DNA of 64,000 bases from Pseudophaeomoniella oleicola (GCA_003868215.1 QWDQ01000003.1:62001-126000); one strand, 5' to 3'. Shown: positions 22,530-35,329, counted from the stretch's first letter. The notes: generated by a model not told the origin, from the sequence alone. A program made the numbers and translations.

Positions 22530-24043
22530 TGCCTATCACGACTTTTACGCCACTTCCACGACGCGACGACGAACCCTTTTTTGGTATCTTGGTTCGAGTA
22601 TTCTTGCCATTTTTTGAGCGCGATTACTCTCCTGTTGTTCAAATTTATATCTCAGAGCCAAGCCACTTGCTCTTGTATCGTCCACGGAGAGAAAGCATGA
22701 GAAAAAAAAAAATGCCTATAAAACCCAAACCCGAAATGAGGGAAGGAGAGAGAAGCAGAGGGAAGTGCAACAGGACTCTTTGTCTAAGGGGTACCAACAC
22801 CAACACCAGCAACCAACAGCACCCCTGTCTAGATCAACTGCTGAAGCAGACAGGTATGATGAGGAGTCTATATCTTCAGGACTCACCTCTACAAAGGTCA
22901 CCGTTCTTGTTCCTTGGCGCTTTGAGTCTCAAGGTATCTAAGCCCTAGCTTGACCTACCTATCTAGCCCGTCCTTCGTAGCATAGCTTGAACCATACTGC
23001 TATCATGGGCTCCAATGTAACGTATAGGTATCTATCAACGAAGCACATGACTTGAAGCTCCTCCATAAGAGTATCATCCTTGTATTTCGGCAAATGTATC
23101 GCTAGCTTATCATATGACAAGACAAAGGCTTGCTTCTTGTTTGCTCGTCTGTTTCTTCCGACTGTTTCAAACCAGCACCTCCGACTTGCCATTCCTTCCT
23201 TTTCTCCTTCTAGAAAGGGAACAAGGTTTTTTTCTTTTCCCCGAGCAACAGAAACTTCACTAGCAGCTGAATGTATCGCATTAATAGTGCCGTCTTCATC
23301 CAGTATCCTCATCAGTCAGTGATCGGCTCCTTGCCAAGAGCTCCGGTTAGAGTTGTGATCTTCAGATGTAACGTAGCTGACACGACCATCTCACCATTAT
23401 GGAGGGTCAGTCGGGCATTCAATATGGGGTATGGATCGAGGAGGTTCCTTCCTCGGTTAACCACGTAGGATCTTTGTTCGCTACCAAGACTGAGGGTGCA
23501 CACGGTACAGATAATACCATGGGTTCTTTTTTCAAAACACTCCGAGACTTCCGCAGACAGCTAAACTATGGTACGTTGTGGACGAATCAAAGCGACGAAA
23601 GAGTTATCGTATTCAAACCCAGTGCGAGGTGAGGTATTTACGCTCTAAGCAAGTGATCGTCGCGTAATACCCACAAGTCCCCCATACTCCATACTCCATG
23701 TTACCCCAACCCTCCTCCAACTCTCAATCAACCGGGGTAACCACGTCCATCCCAGTCAGATGACGTCGCATACCTCAACCTCCGCATTCGATACAAAGCT
23801 ATATTCACGTTCATTTGTTGCTATCGAGATGGATCCGAGACCCTCGTCAGTAATCCATTTGGGGGCGAGAAGATCGAACAAAGTCGAAGGAGTGGAGGAT
23901 AAAGGATGGCGCTGATACCCTCGTCCCCCTGCTCGGCGGGTATAACAATTTGATATCTCCTTAGGCCTGCCCTTCCTCTTATTTCTCTCTTCTCAACAGG
24001 AAACCTAAGTTGTTGCCTTTTTGTCCTTCCACATTCTTCCGTC
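22530..24043. other. Intergenic, 1.5 kb
   Basis: Short open frames on both strands (for example 22959-23312 minus, 23399-23632 plus) have no motif I recognise. ACCTACCTATCTAG-type sequence occurs near 22953-22966. The right end holds the MFS promoter. No gene supported. Confidence 0.55.
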
Positions 24044-26356
24044 ATGGATGAGGAGAAGATCGGGCGTGGATCAGATGATAACACGCTCACAGAACGGAAA
24101 ATCTCAGATGCCAACTATGAGCATAGAGAGAAGCCTGATGCTCACGAAGTCCAAAACCTGAAGGCTCTTAGTGCGCAGTTTGAGAATCCACTTAGGGATG
24201 TTTCCAAGGAGCAGTTGATGAGAGATGTCGAAGGTTTTTGTCAACAACATGGCTTGATGGATCACCTGGGGTCATTCAAAAAGGGGGCACTCGTTGCCCA
24301 ATCACCGTCTGAAGCGGCCAGCCTCGTCGAACTCGATGACGATGATCGCGCCGTCCTTTATCGTGAGCATACCCACAAGTGGTCGCAACCCTGGCAACTC
24401 TACTTCCTCGCTGCTATGTGCTCGCTCGCGGCCGCTGTGCAGGGAATGGATGAGACGGTCAACAACGGTGCCCAGGCCCTCTATATTAAACAGCTACATA
24501 TCACTCCTCAACGCTTTGGGTCTACTGACAAGGCCAATGATATCACGGGTCTTGTGGTCGGCGCTCCTTATCTTGCCTGTGCAATTCTCGGATGCTGGCT
24601 TACGGAACCCCTGAATGCCATCTTTGCTCGACGAGGGACGATTTTCATTTCTTGTATAGTCGCCGCTGTCGCCTCGATTTGGGAAGGTGTTGCCAACTCC
24701 TGGGTCAATCTATTTCTTGCACGCTTCGTCCTTGGTCTTGGTATTGGTTCAAAGTCGTCTACTGTGCCGTACGTACCTCCAGATGCTGATCTCCTGGATT
24801 CAACGCTTTCCTAACATCTTGCTAGCGTCTATACCGCAGAAACTGCCCCTGCGCCAATCAGAGGTGCACTAGTTATGCAATGGCAAGTCTGGACGGCATT
24901 TGGCATAATGATGGGTGTGAGTATGCTCCCTTGAAGCTGTTGAAATAATTTTATAAGCACCAAATTTCGAAAGTTGTATATACTAAGGCTTCTACGCATT
25001 TCATTTCTCTTGACATCCTGCATCTTTCAAGTCCTTCTCATTCTCTATCCTTGTTGTGTGATGCATTACTTCATTTGTCAATCTTCATGATTCTTTTTCT
25101 AGCATCGATCCACGGACCAAGGAATACTGATCGGATTGCTTAGAACATAATGGGTGTCGCCTTCGGTGGCCTGGCCCCTGATCTAGGCTGGCGCCTTATT
25201 CTCGGCTCGACGGTTGTACTGCCTTTGGTCGTTTGCGCACAGGTATACTTTTGCCCTGAGTCCCCCCGTTGGCTTATCCAGAAAGGCCGTGTTGCAAAAG
25301 CATACCAGTCTTTCCGCATACTACGCAATTCCGAACTCCAAGCAGCTCGCGATACTTACTATACCTACGTGGGTGTCGAGCTCGAGAAGAGAGTCAACGA
25401 AGGGAAAAACTTCTTCACCCAACTCAGAGATCTGTTTATTATTCCCCGAAACAGACGCGGTGCTCTTGCTTCTTGGATTGTCATGTTTATGCAGCAGTTC
25501 TGCGGCGTGAACGTGATTGCTTATTACTCTACGACCATCTTCACAGAGTCTGGTTATAGCACGAACTCGGCGTTGCTTGCGTCAATGGGTACCGGCATCC
25601 TCAATTGGGTCTTCGCTTTGCCTGCCTTTTTCACCATTGACACGTGGGGACGTCGTAATTTACTGCTATTCACCTTCCCCTTTCTTTCGCTCTGTCTTCT
25701 GTGGACAGGCTTTTCGTTCTGGATTGATCCCGAAAATACGACCAGCAAGGCACGCGTTGGCATGGTGACAACTGGGATGTATCTTTTCGAATGCTTCTAT
25801 TCACCCGGCGAAGGACCGGTGCCGTTCACATACTCCGCAGAAGCCTTCCCATTGCAGGTCCGTGACGTTGGAATGAGCTTTGCAACTGCTACAACATGGT
25901 GCTTTAACTTGTGGGTTCGCCCTTTGTACGTCTGTCAATCAGGTCTAACGGAGATCTCTAGTATTCTATCATTCACCTGGCCATCACTCCTCAAAACGTT
26001 CAAGCCTCAAGGTTCGTATTGTCCACTGTCTTTTGACCCAACCTTGTTTTTGAATTTATTTTCCCCCTTTCCGTGTGCATATTCCCGTTCAAACAGCTGA
26101 CATTGGGTGTAAAGGGGCCTTTGGCTGGTATGCGGCATGGTGTATCATCGGATGGTTCTTAGTCCTTCTCTTCGTTCCAGAAACCAAAGAGCTCACTCTT
26201 GAGGAACTGGATCAAGTGTTCAGCGTCAGCACTAGGAAGCACGCGAGCTACCAGCTCAAGAACGCTGTGTGGCACTTCCAAACGTGGATACTACGTAGGA
26301 AGTTGGAACCTTTACCTCCTTTCTACCAGGGTGCAGAGGAGATGCTGGAGTCTTAG
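24044..26356 (+). CDS. MFS sugar/polyol (inositol-type) transporter
   Basis: Twelve-helix proton symporter of the sugar porter family at the plasma membrane. Five exons: 24044-24768, 24826-24916, 25144-25910, 25962-26011 and 26115-26356; 624 aa. A cytosolic N-terminus of about 120 aa contains [18 protein letters not shown] and [12 protein letters not shown], typical of a fungal inositol/sugar-transporter-like subgroup. Sugar porter signatures are complete: [15 protein letters not shown] after helix 4 (joined by splicing), [18 protein letters not shown] and [15 protein letters not shown]. The splices are supported by continuous signatures and correct phase; intron 2 (227 nt) is longer than usual here. 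The substrate is not deducible. It lies left of the finger gene and PKS. Confidence 0.93.
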
Positions 26357-27364
26357 GACAGAATGCCGAACGCATGTTTGTCTAGGATGGTGGACCCCTT
26401 TTAAAAAGGGATACTTCCCCCCCCCCCCCTATCTACATATCTTGCTCTAACGTCGCCGACTGTTCTACTCCTTGAGCACAAATGATACCGATACAACCGA
26501 ACACTCTCTCTTAAGGAAGTTAGCAATCATATAAGTTCTTTTACCCAACCTCCTGACAATGATCAAGGGGAATACCTCCTTTCCTACAGGACACAACTAC
26601 ACGACCTACTAGTCGGTGAGCCAATATTTGAAATACTTGATAAAGTGCGAAAGTCGTGCAGGGGATGCCTCATACTAGGCGTAATCTACATGTAGATTGT
26701 TCCTATTCGTTCTTCATCTTATTTCCTGACTACCTTAAAACCTAAGTTAGCTAGGTACATATGTTTCTGAACATACCCGACCCCTACACCTATGTTTATA
26801 CCTACCTGTGCCTGATGGGGCGCGTAGAGAGTGACATTACGGAGGGAGCGGTAAGGCTCTGGGGAGTGTGTGCTTGAGAAAGGTATCGAAGGCCGCCTCC
26901 GTCAAGGTGCTATATAAAGGACCCTATAGAAGAAGGTCTTGTTAACAAGAGCTCACTACACGCTCCAGCGTACGCGTAGCAGAAGGGTAATTCTAGACCC
27001 AGACATGATGTTCACACGGCCTCCCTCCCTCCCTACTGTATGACTTCTCTCTCTTGTTCCCCTACTTCTCCTTCCTCATTTGACACCTGACCTTTTCATC
27101 TTTTCTACCTGCCAGTCTTCTATTCCTTTCTTACATTATACATTTACTACTCACTCTATCAGCGTTGTCTAGTTGTCTGGAGGAATTCGACACGGCGATT
27201 CCAAAACTTCATGCCATTGCAGACATTATCAATGTATCATTCTTGATACATGATCAATTTACTGCTACTTGATTGATTCATCTTCATATCATACAAATTC
27301 AGACATCAAGATTGAATCTCTCCCAGAATGTCTTCCTTCAGCGGATATCCGGCCTGATAGCATC
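26357..27364. other. Intergenic between MFS transporter and finger gene
   Basis: About 1 kb with a C-run at about 26417-26429, pyrimidine-rich stretches near 27020-27130 and TAGGTA-like motifs near 26752-26815. It is probably the promoter of the finger gene, whose true 5' end is uncertain. Confidence 0.55.
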
Positions 27365-28455
27365 ATGTTGCACAAGCAAAGATGTTGCCACATGCCATCC
27401 ATGGCTGTCGCTGTCGTCAAACCTACATCCACAGGGTCTACGAAATGCGAGTGCGGACGAAACTTCAAACATCGAAACACTTTGAAGTTACATCATGATG
27501 CCGGAGCTTATGCTGCGAAGTTGCCTTCACTGGGGACCTCGTCAGGTTATTCAACTGAGACGGACAGTGGACACTCTGACCACTTATGACGACGACGACC
27601 AACGACCCATCGACACGACTACAGTCATAACCATGGTGCCCGGGTGCCTGTCTATAAGGACCGACCCTGGCAACCCTTCTCGCCGTCATCTCAGGCGGAT
27701 TCCAACCGAGCCAAAGGTCCTCGAAGCCAACTTTCAAAAGCATTTGTGGGAGAGTATTCACCAACAAAGGGACCATGTCAGGACATCAAAGCAGACACTG
27801 TCCTCTGGAATCCAAAAAGGAATGCAAATGTATCAATAGCAAATTCTTGAAAACTACGCATTCGCTCTTCAGGCATAAGAGAGGCGCGTGCCCACGGAGA
27901 AAAAGGATAGATCATGTCTGCGAATGTGGGAAATCATATACATCACGATCAAATCTCAACGCCCATCGAAGGGATTCGTGCAGATATCAAGAGCACACTC
28001 TCCATATCTGTGCATGTGGGATGGTGTACAAGCACCCAGCTGCCTTAGCCCATCATGAGAGGACGAATTGTTGCCTTGTAAAAGGACAAGAAGTGGCATG
28101 CGAGTGCGGAAAGGAACTCATTACACCGAGAGCACTTGAGGAGCATCAGCAGAGAAATTGGGTCGTTACAGGTGTTGAGCAGAAATGTATCTGCGGGTTC
28201 AAACCCCGCAGCGCCCTTACCTTCACGGTACATCAAAGGTGTTGGTGTCCAGAAGCTGGGTTTATCAAGTCTTCTGTTCTTGTCTCCGCTAAGCCTCGAG
28301 GCCCCTGGAGGTGGGAAGATATATATCGAATGGGGGGACAGATGTGGTCAGTTTCAACGGATGTCATTATCATTAACACTTATCGTTACTATCAACGGTT
28401 GTCATCATGTCTATCATCATTAATCATATGTCCTGTGCCTCGCTCAATCTCCTAG
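27365..28455 (+). CDS. Protein with array of C-x-C-x12-H-x4-C fingers
   Basis: Probable zinc-binding, possibly DNA- or RNA-binding protein. Model: exon 1 27365-27545 and exon 2 27695-28455, 313 aa in frame. Seven related units can be read: CECGRNFKHRNTLKLHHDAG; SICGRVFTNKGTMSGHQSRH-C; CKCINS with 14 residues to His; CECGKSYTSRSNLNAHRRDS-C; CACGMVYKHPAALAHHERTN-C; CECGKELITPRALEEHQQRN-W; and CICGFKPRSALTFTVHQRCW-C. The common form is C-x-C-x12-H-x4-C: like a C2H2 finger, but with one residue between the cysteines and Cys as last ligand. Units 1 and 6 lack the last Cys and unit 2 lacks the first. The unit 2 reading supports the chosen exon 2 frame. The start is the first ATG in the open frame, but an upstream exon is possible. 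The C-terminal tail overlaps the PKS 3' end by 12 bp. Confidence 0.65.
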
Positions 28456-31400
28456 TCCGCTGCACCCAAGATTCACCAGCTCAGCGATAGATTTTGCATT
28501 CAAAACGTCGCCCGCGGAAAGCTCAATTCCTGCCTCTATGATGATGAAAAGAAAGCAAGGCATTAGTTACTATCGCCTCTCATAATCGTTCAATAGGTGG
28601 GTGGTGGTCTTCTTACCTCTGTGAAACCAGAACTGGATCGAGACGGAACCCAAACTATCCAGACCGTAGTTCGAGAGCGGCGCGTTCTCCTCAAAGACTT
28701 CCCGGCTGAAACCCTGAAGCCGTGAAACAAAGTCCAGAAAATGATCCATCAACACGCGGTACCGATCGGATCCTGCGCTCATCTGACGGAGCACGTCTTT
28801 GAGTAGTACCTTTTTGTCACCACCACCCGTTCGGTTCTTCTCGTCGACCAATCGATGGTTTTGCAGGTGACTGAATTCCGGTAATTCTGTCCAAAACAAT
28901 TGCGTTTGATCTTGATTTTTTCCGACGATCTTCCCGTTGACCCTTTCGAAAGTCTCCAGACCCGTCAGGAGGACCGGCCGCTGTCGGAGCGGAGATTCAA
29001 TGATGATGGCGGCTTCGAGGAGTTTGCCGAGGTCGTGTTTCGTGAGCGCCATGAGCCCGGCGCGGGACAGATGTTGCAGGAGGTCTGCTTTGCCCAGTTC
29101 ATGTAGGATTCCTATCTCGGCTATGATGAGATACCAAAGTCAGTCAGTATACGGTTTATGGAGGAGGTGGAAAGGAATTTTTAAGCTTACTCATTGCTCC
29201 CAAGGCGAGCGACACTGCTGGAAGGCCCAGTGTATGCCTGAATTCAGCAAGAGCGTTGAGAAAGCCGTTGCCGACGTTGTAGTTGCCTTGATTGCGATTG
29301 CCCAGGACACTCGCAATGGAAGAGAACAGAATGAAAAAATCAAGCTCGTCCTGCAGCGTCTCTTGGTGCAGATTCCAACTGGAATCGATTTTCAATCGGA
29401 GTCCTGTATCCCATTGATCCCCTGTCATCGAGTCCATTGCTGCATCGGCCAGAACCATGGCCATGTTGACAACCCCTTTAATCGGGGCCCTTTGACGAAC
29501 GGTAGCAAACGACATACGTAACGCCTCCTGATCACAAGCATTGACCTTCATCACCTCAACGTAGGTTCCCGAGGCCCTGAGCAACTCTACTGTTGACTGG
29601 GCCTCGGAGGAAGCAGTACCACTTCGTGACATGATCACAAGACTTTTTGCACCTCGTGATATCATCCAAGAGCACACATAACGTCCTAACCCTCCTAAAC
29701 CGCCAATCAGGACGTATATGCCTTCGGACCTGAATAGGCTCTCCCGTCGTTCGTAGTGGACCAATTGAGGTACGCGCTTTTCTGGACGGTCATGTAAGAG
29801 GACAGTATCAGGACCATCAACAGGTTCATGACTGAGAGCCGATTCGCTTTCCGCAATGCTGGATACCATCGAGGGTGCAGGGAAACCTGTGTTGTTCGTC
29901 CACATCTCATTTACAAGACTTGAGCCTCGAGGAGAAGCAAGGTATGTCTGTATATCCGCTCTGCGCATGGGACGTCCGTTGATTGTCAGTCCTTTAGAAG
30001 CGTCGATGTTGAACGTGAAGTCGGCCGCTGCTCCTGCGGGAGCTGATAGAGATCCACCCGCCCGCTCGATACTTTGCCTAAATGTGTGATCTAGGACATT
30101 GCTTACGTTCAGTTGGACGATGTCTCCAGGGCGTACGCGTGCTATACCGTCAATTGCCGTCAAGGTCGTTGCTATGGCTGCAAGGGTGGCAGCAGCATGA
30201 TAATATGGAGTCTCGGGAACCACAGGGAAGATATTGTTTTCTGAAACAGTGACCCTGCTCGAGTGAGCACGCCTCGTCCAGCCAACAACTCTGGTACCTT
30301 GTGCAAACTGTGCATTGCCCTGGCTAGCAACAATACCAGAAAAGAAGAAGCCAAGCTCTCGGTCAAAAGGCAGAGAGCCTTGCCCGCCGAAAGTCAGTAA
30401 ATCCTCGGTATCCACAATCGAGGCTTCAACCTTGACAGATAAAAACCCGGAAGTCGGTCCTATGATCTTTTGAGCAGAAGAGAAAAGGGCTATCTGCCTT
30501 GCGCCAAGTACGAGGCTGTAATCATCTGCCAGAGCTTCGTCAATCTTGATCGGCGCGCTGATGCCTGTCATCGCGCATAGTCGATCATCCAGTTTATAAC
30601 GTGTGATGGTGGGTATCACATCAGTCCAGCTAATCTTGATTTCTCCAGCGCCATCTTCGAAAGATCGGTACGCCTCGTAGACTTTGTGAAGCAGAACATC
30701 TTCATCTTCCTCCCTCTTGGTGACTATCCAGGCTACTTTCAACGACGGGTGCTCGGCCTGAAGAGTGCGCAATAGTATACCTGCCACACCGTGGAAGGGA
30801 TTGCAAATGTCTTGTTGCGATACCCACACGATGGCCTTAGCCCACCACATTAGATGTCTGAACCACGGCATGAGATCCTGTCCAGCCCATGTTCCAATAA
30901 CCGACCTTTCAGAGGACTCAAATACTAGAGCGGTGAATCTGTCTTTCCGTGGCTGTTGACAGAATTCACCAATAGAAGGTGGATTCAGGGGCACAAATTG
31001 TGCACTACTAATTTTACTCCCGATTGCCATGTGTTTGGCACAATCAGAAAATACTACCGGTCTGTCAATAACAGCCCTTGGTGGGATGCGTCTGTTTCTT
31101 CTGTAAGCCATCCACGGCTCACTGGTGATACCTGTGACGCTAGTGACGCGCTCGAAACCCTCCTCACTTTCAAGGCTTCCATTATTGTCGGGGGTAAGGA
31201 TTATTCCCAATGGATGTAGGCGACTTTCCCAACCAGGAGTAAGCGTGTCTTCCAGTACTAGGAGACGGTATGCCACATTTGTGTCGCGGAAGCCAGTCGA
31301 GCTAATCTTCTCGTTAGTATTTTGCAATGGACGTTCCGGCTGGACATGAAGCGAGCGAAAAGCATTCTGCTGTCTTTTCAAACAAAGGGTCAAGCTTTCA

Positions 31401-34400
31401 ATTAGAGGTTCTAAATTATTAACACCCGTAATTGCAACGTCCGCCATCGGCCATTTATGGCAGACTAGGCAAATGAATTCATCGAGAGTGCAGCGTTCGG
31501 CTTGAAAATGACTGATATCTGGCATCGAAGTTGGGCGGCTCAGGACGAGTCCGAACGGTGGATCACTGGGCCTCAGATGATCTATCTCGAATTGGACACC
31601 CTCAAGGAAAACTGTCTTGTCCTGGAAGGTTAGACAAAGGTTGCTTAGGCTACCGGAATGGTCAGAAGCGGTGATAGTAACATGGAATTTCCCCACACAA
31701 GAGGTAATTGCTGATGGCTGCAATGAAATAGACCTGACTGAGACTATTCTGTGGCTGGCTGGAAGCATCGTTAATGACATCGAGAGGATGGGTATGCTTA
31801 GCACTGCCTGCAGCATCTCAAGGTCCGGCCAAGCGTCTATCCAGGGCTCTGCCGAGGCATCGAAAGATCCTGTTGCTCCAGACTCGTTGATTCGAAGATC
31901 TGTCAAGAAGGATGGAATACCCCAGCCGAGCTTTTCACAAGTAGAAACAAGGTCAGGATCATGTGAGAGGTCCGAAGAAGCCTGAAGAGACACATCAGTC
32001 TCAGCAGCCTTGTCGTGGAAGACTATGCGACCCCAAGCCTCCGTCTTTGAGCCTATATCAAACGACAGAATCTCAAAGTCTAAGAATCCTAGCTCGTCAA
32101 CTTGTCGAGTATTAAAATGCAACTTGATAGTATCTGGCGATTGGCGAGAGAAGACATTCGAGGACTTGGCAAACTCGAAGTTGACGAGTTTCCAGAAAGG
32201 AGAGCCATTGTCCAACTGCAGCTGTTTAGCGGCCTCTGCAGCCATGGAGATGAAGATTGCATAGCGATTGTTTAGAAAGCTATCATGGTCCTAAGAAAGT
32301 AAGCCAGATGATGTTCACTTTCACAGTAGTTACATACTATTTGCTCTTTCAGGTATGAAATCTCGTCTAGCCTGACATAATTCCTCCAGCATGGAGAATG
32401 TAAGGAGTCATCAACAGCGCGAGATCCAAGCAAAAGATGCCTCGGATAACGGCGTCCTCTCACTGCTTTACTTATATCAGTCTCGTACCAGAAGGAGGTC
32501 GAATGGTCCCAGGCATACGTCGGTAGGTCTGTCAGAACTCTCGGACAAGGAGCGTCAGGAGTCAGACCCAACCCGTTGAGTTTAGTGACGTCAATTCTGA
32601 TACCTGCAGCAATCATCTCGGCCGCATTTTCAAGGACGCTGTCGAAGGCAGGTCTCCCCCGAAAGCAAGTAGCGAAATACATCGATAGGTCGACATCGAT
32701 ACTACGAGCGGTCTCTGTCGTCGGGCCTTTTAGTGAAGGATGCGATCCAATCTCCACGCAAGCTGCCGGGTGTTCAACGTTTGAGAGGCATTCCAAGAAG
32801 GCTGGGCCATATTTCACTGTCTGCACCATGTTTTCGACCCAGTAAGCGGGAGAAACGTCGTTCGCAGCTATACGTTTCCCTGTAACAGAAGAAAGCATTG
32901 GACAAGTCTCACTCCCGAGGTTTGCTACACCCGCAGCTTCTAAAGCTGCTCCATACTTAAGAGCTGCTCCATAGACGTGCTTGGAGTGAAATGCTAGGAG
33001 ACTTAGTTACATCTTTCACTTCATGGTGTGTAGGTACATACCAGTATCAACACGTAATTGCCGACAGAAAATACCGTTCTCTTTCGCCTCTTTGACAACG
33101 TCCATGATAGCGTCCGCATCCCCTGAAAGAGTGTAACTCGTTGGACTGTTGATAGCTGCGAGCTGGACTCGTTCGTCATAGCGCGCGAGAAGTTGCTCTG
33201 CTTCGTGAAGACTCTGCACATTAACAGCACACATTGAGCCACTGACTTGTCTGCCGTTGGTGTTAGAGGACAGAATGCCGAGATAAGAGCCTCGGAAATA
33301 TGAAATGACAACTGCATCACGCATATTGATTATGCCTGCGGCGTACGCGGCAGCAATTTCACCTGAAGAATGGCCAACAACAGCCCCTGGGGTGAGGCCC
33401 CAATGACGAAGAACGTTGACTAGACCTATTTGAAGGACCGTACACAGTGGCTGTGAGAACGTGGAATTGTATACATTTGACGATTCTGGAGGTCTAGACA
33501 ATTCTTCGATAAGGGACCATTTCGGAATGTCGCTCAGACTGTCGATTACATTTTGGCAATCCTTGAGAGTGTCGTTGAATATAGGATTAGCCATGAGTTC
33601 CTTGCCCATACATGGCCTAGAGTAGAAGCGAGAAGTCAGTATTGTCCAAGCTCGGCCACTCAGGCTACTACGTACCATTGTGCCCCTTGCCCCGTGAAAA
33701 CAAAGATTAAGGAAGGAGAGCCACCAGCGGGTTTGCTGAAAGTCTTTGCAGATGAGGAGCCCAAAGCAGTGACGAGTCCCTCCTTCGAATCAGCAGCAAA
33801 GAAGCTGGTTCGAGACATGATCGACCTACGGGCAGAAAGCGTATATGCCAGATCAACCAGGTTGGGATCATTCTGCGTCAGATAGTCACGGAGATCCAGT
33901 CTAGACTTAGCGAGGGCAGCATCTGTGTTCGCAGAGATCTGGAATAGCAAGGGGTGAGATTCTGGTTGATAAGCAGGCCTTTGAGTACGCTCGTAAGCTT
34001 GGAGGATAGCGTGGCCATTTGTGCCCCCAGCACCAAAAGAGTTGACTGCCGCAAGCCTAGCCCCATTTTTGCAACGAGGCCAGCATAACATCTCTCGGGG
34101 AATGTGCAGGCGAGAGAAATCAATCTTGGGATTCGGGGTTCGAAAGTGCATCTGTGCAGGGATGCGTCCACGTTCAAGAGATTCGATTGTCTTAACAATG
34201 GCAGCAAGAGCTGAACATGCTTCGAGATGGCCAATATTTGATTTGACAGAACCGACCACAAGATGCTGGCTGCGGGTACTGCTGTCGAAGACCGTATTGA
34301 TTGCGGCAGCTTCCAACGGATCCCCAGCCGCTGTGCCAGTGCCCTTTATCATCAGTGTTTGGTGTCAACGATGGCATGTAGATGACTTACGTGGGCCTCG

Positions 34401-35329
34401 AAGTACTGGATGTCATCCGGCGACAGACCGATTCGGCTATATAAGGATCGCATGTTATTCACTTGGGCGGTCGAGGATGGTAGGGTAATGCCTTGGGTAC
34501 GACCGTCTTGGTTTAGACGAGTGCCCTTTATGATAGCTCTGATCGGATCATTACATGCCACGGCATCCTCCAGTGGTCGAAGCAATAGTGCGACGGAGCC
34601 CTCACCTCTCCCGTACCCGTCGGCTCCAGCGTCGAAGGTTTGACATCTACCGCTGGGGGAAAGGAATCCCATCTCAGTGGCTGGCATGAACATATCCGGG
34701 TTCAATATCAATTTTGCACTGCAGACCAAAGCCATTTTGCTTTCTGACATCTGCAAGGTTGTGACAGCCTGATGCAAAGCAGACATCGAAGATGAGCAGG
34801 CACTATCCACAGTATAACTAGCACCAGAGAGATTGAAAAAGTAGCTTATTCGATTAGCTGCCATACAACTTGGAGTGCCTGTTGCTAGGTATTTGGGAGT
34901 AGTATCGATGTCTCTCGCTAACACGGTATGGTAATCTGAACCTTCAACTCCAGCGAATACAGCCGTATCGCTTCCAGATATATCATCGAGACGAATACCG
35001 GCGTTCTCGATGGCCTCATAAGCAACTTCCAACAGCATGCGTTGCTGTGGATCGAGTGCTGCCGCTTCTTGAGGCGTGATACGGAAAAAAGCATTGTCGA
35101 AGCGGTCGATGAGGTCGTCGCTCATCATATAAGCATCTTTGACGTTGGTGAGTCCCTTCAACGGACCTCCGTCTGGGTGGTAATAGCCTCTGGCATTGAA
35201 CCGCCGTATCTCACTTTGTACATCGCGTGACTCGGCAAGCATATCCCATAACTCTGAAGGAGAATTGGCTCCAGCGACGCGACATGCCATGCCAATAACG
35301 GCGACGTCTCTCTGCGGTGGTAAAGACAT
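28444..35329 (-). CDS. Highly reducing type I polyketide synthase with degenerate DH, MT and ER regions
   Basis: Iterative multidomain PKS. Seven exons: 34391-35329, 33676-34343, 33042-33616, 32338-32993, 29191-32290, 28617-29120 and 28444-28535; 2177 aa in frame. KS (1-430) has VDSACSSSM with C178, EAHGTGT with H313 and KSNIGHLE with H352. AT (about 530-850) has GQGAQW and GHSSGE with S619. In the DH region (about 900-1180) the H-x3-G-x4-P motif reads IDHDSFLNNRYAIF and the LD-x3-Q/H motif reads WPDLEMLQ. The MT position has HKWPMADVAITGVNNLEPL instead of a glycine-rich SAM motif. An ER-like N-terminal half (about 1581-1700) lacks the usual nucleotide-binding half. KR (about 1800-1970) keeps GGLGGLG, K1913, the Ser pair and YNVGN. 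ACP has YGLDSLGS with S2135. No TE or release domain. The product would be a non-dehydrated, possibly hydroxylated chain (inference). Confidence 0.92.

Noticed and set aside
28191-28211. Perfect 7-bp stem with loop TTCAAAC, like a tRNA T-arm with B-box GGTTCAAACCC
   Set aside because: No matching A-box, anticodon arm or acceptor stem upstream; the sequence is explained as coding for the last finger unit (CICGFKPRSA).
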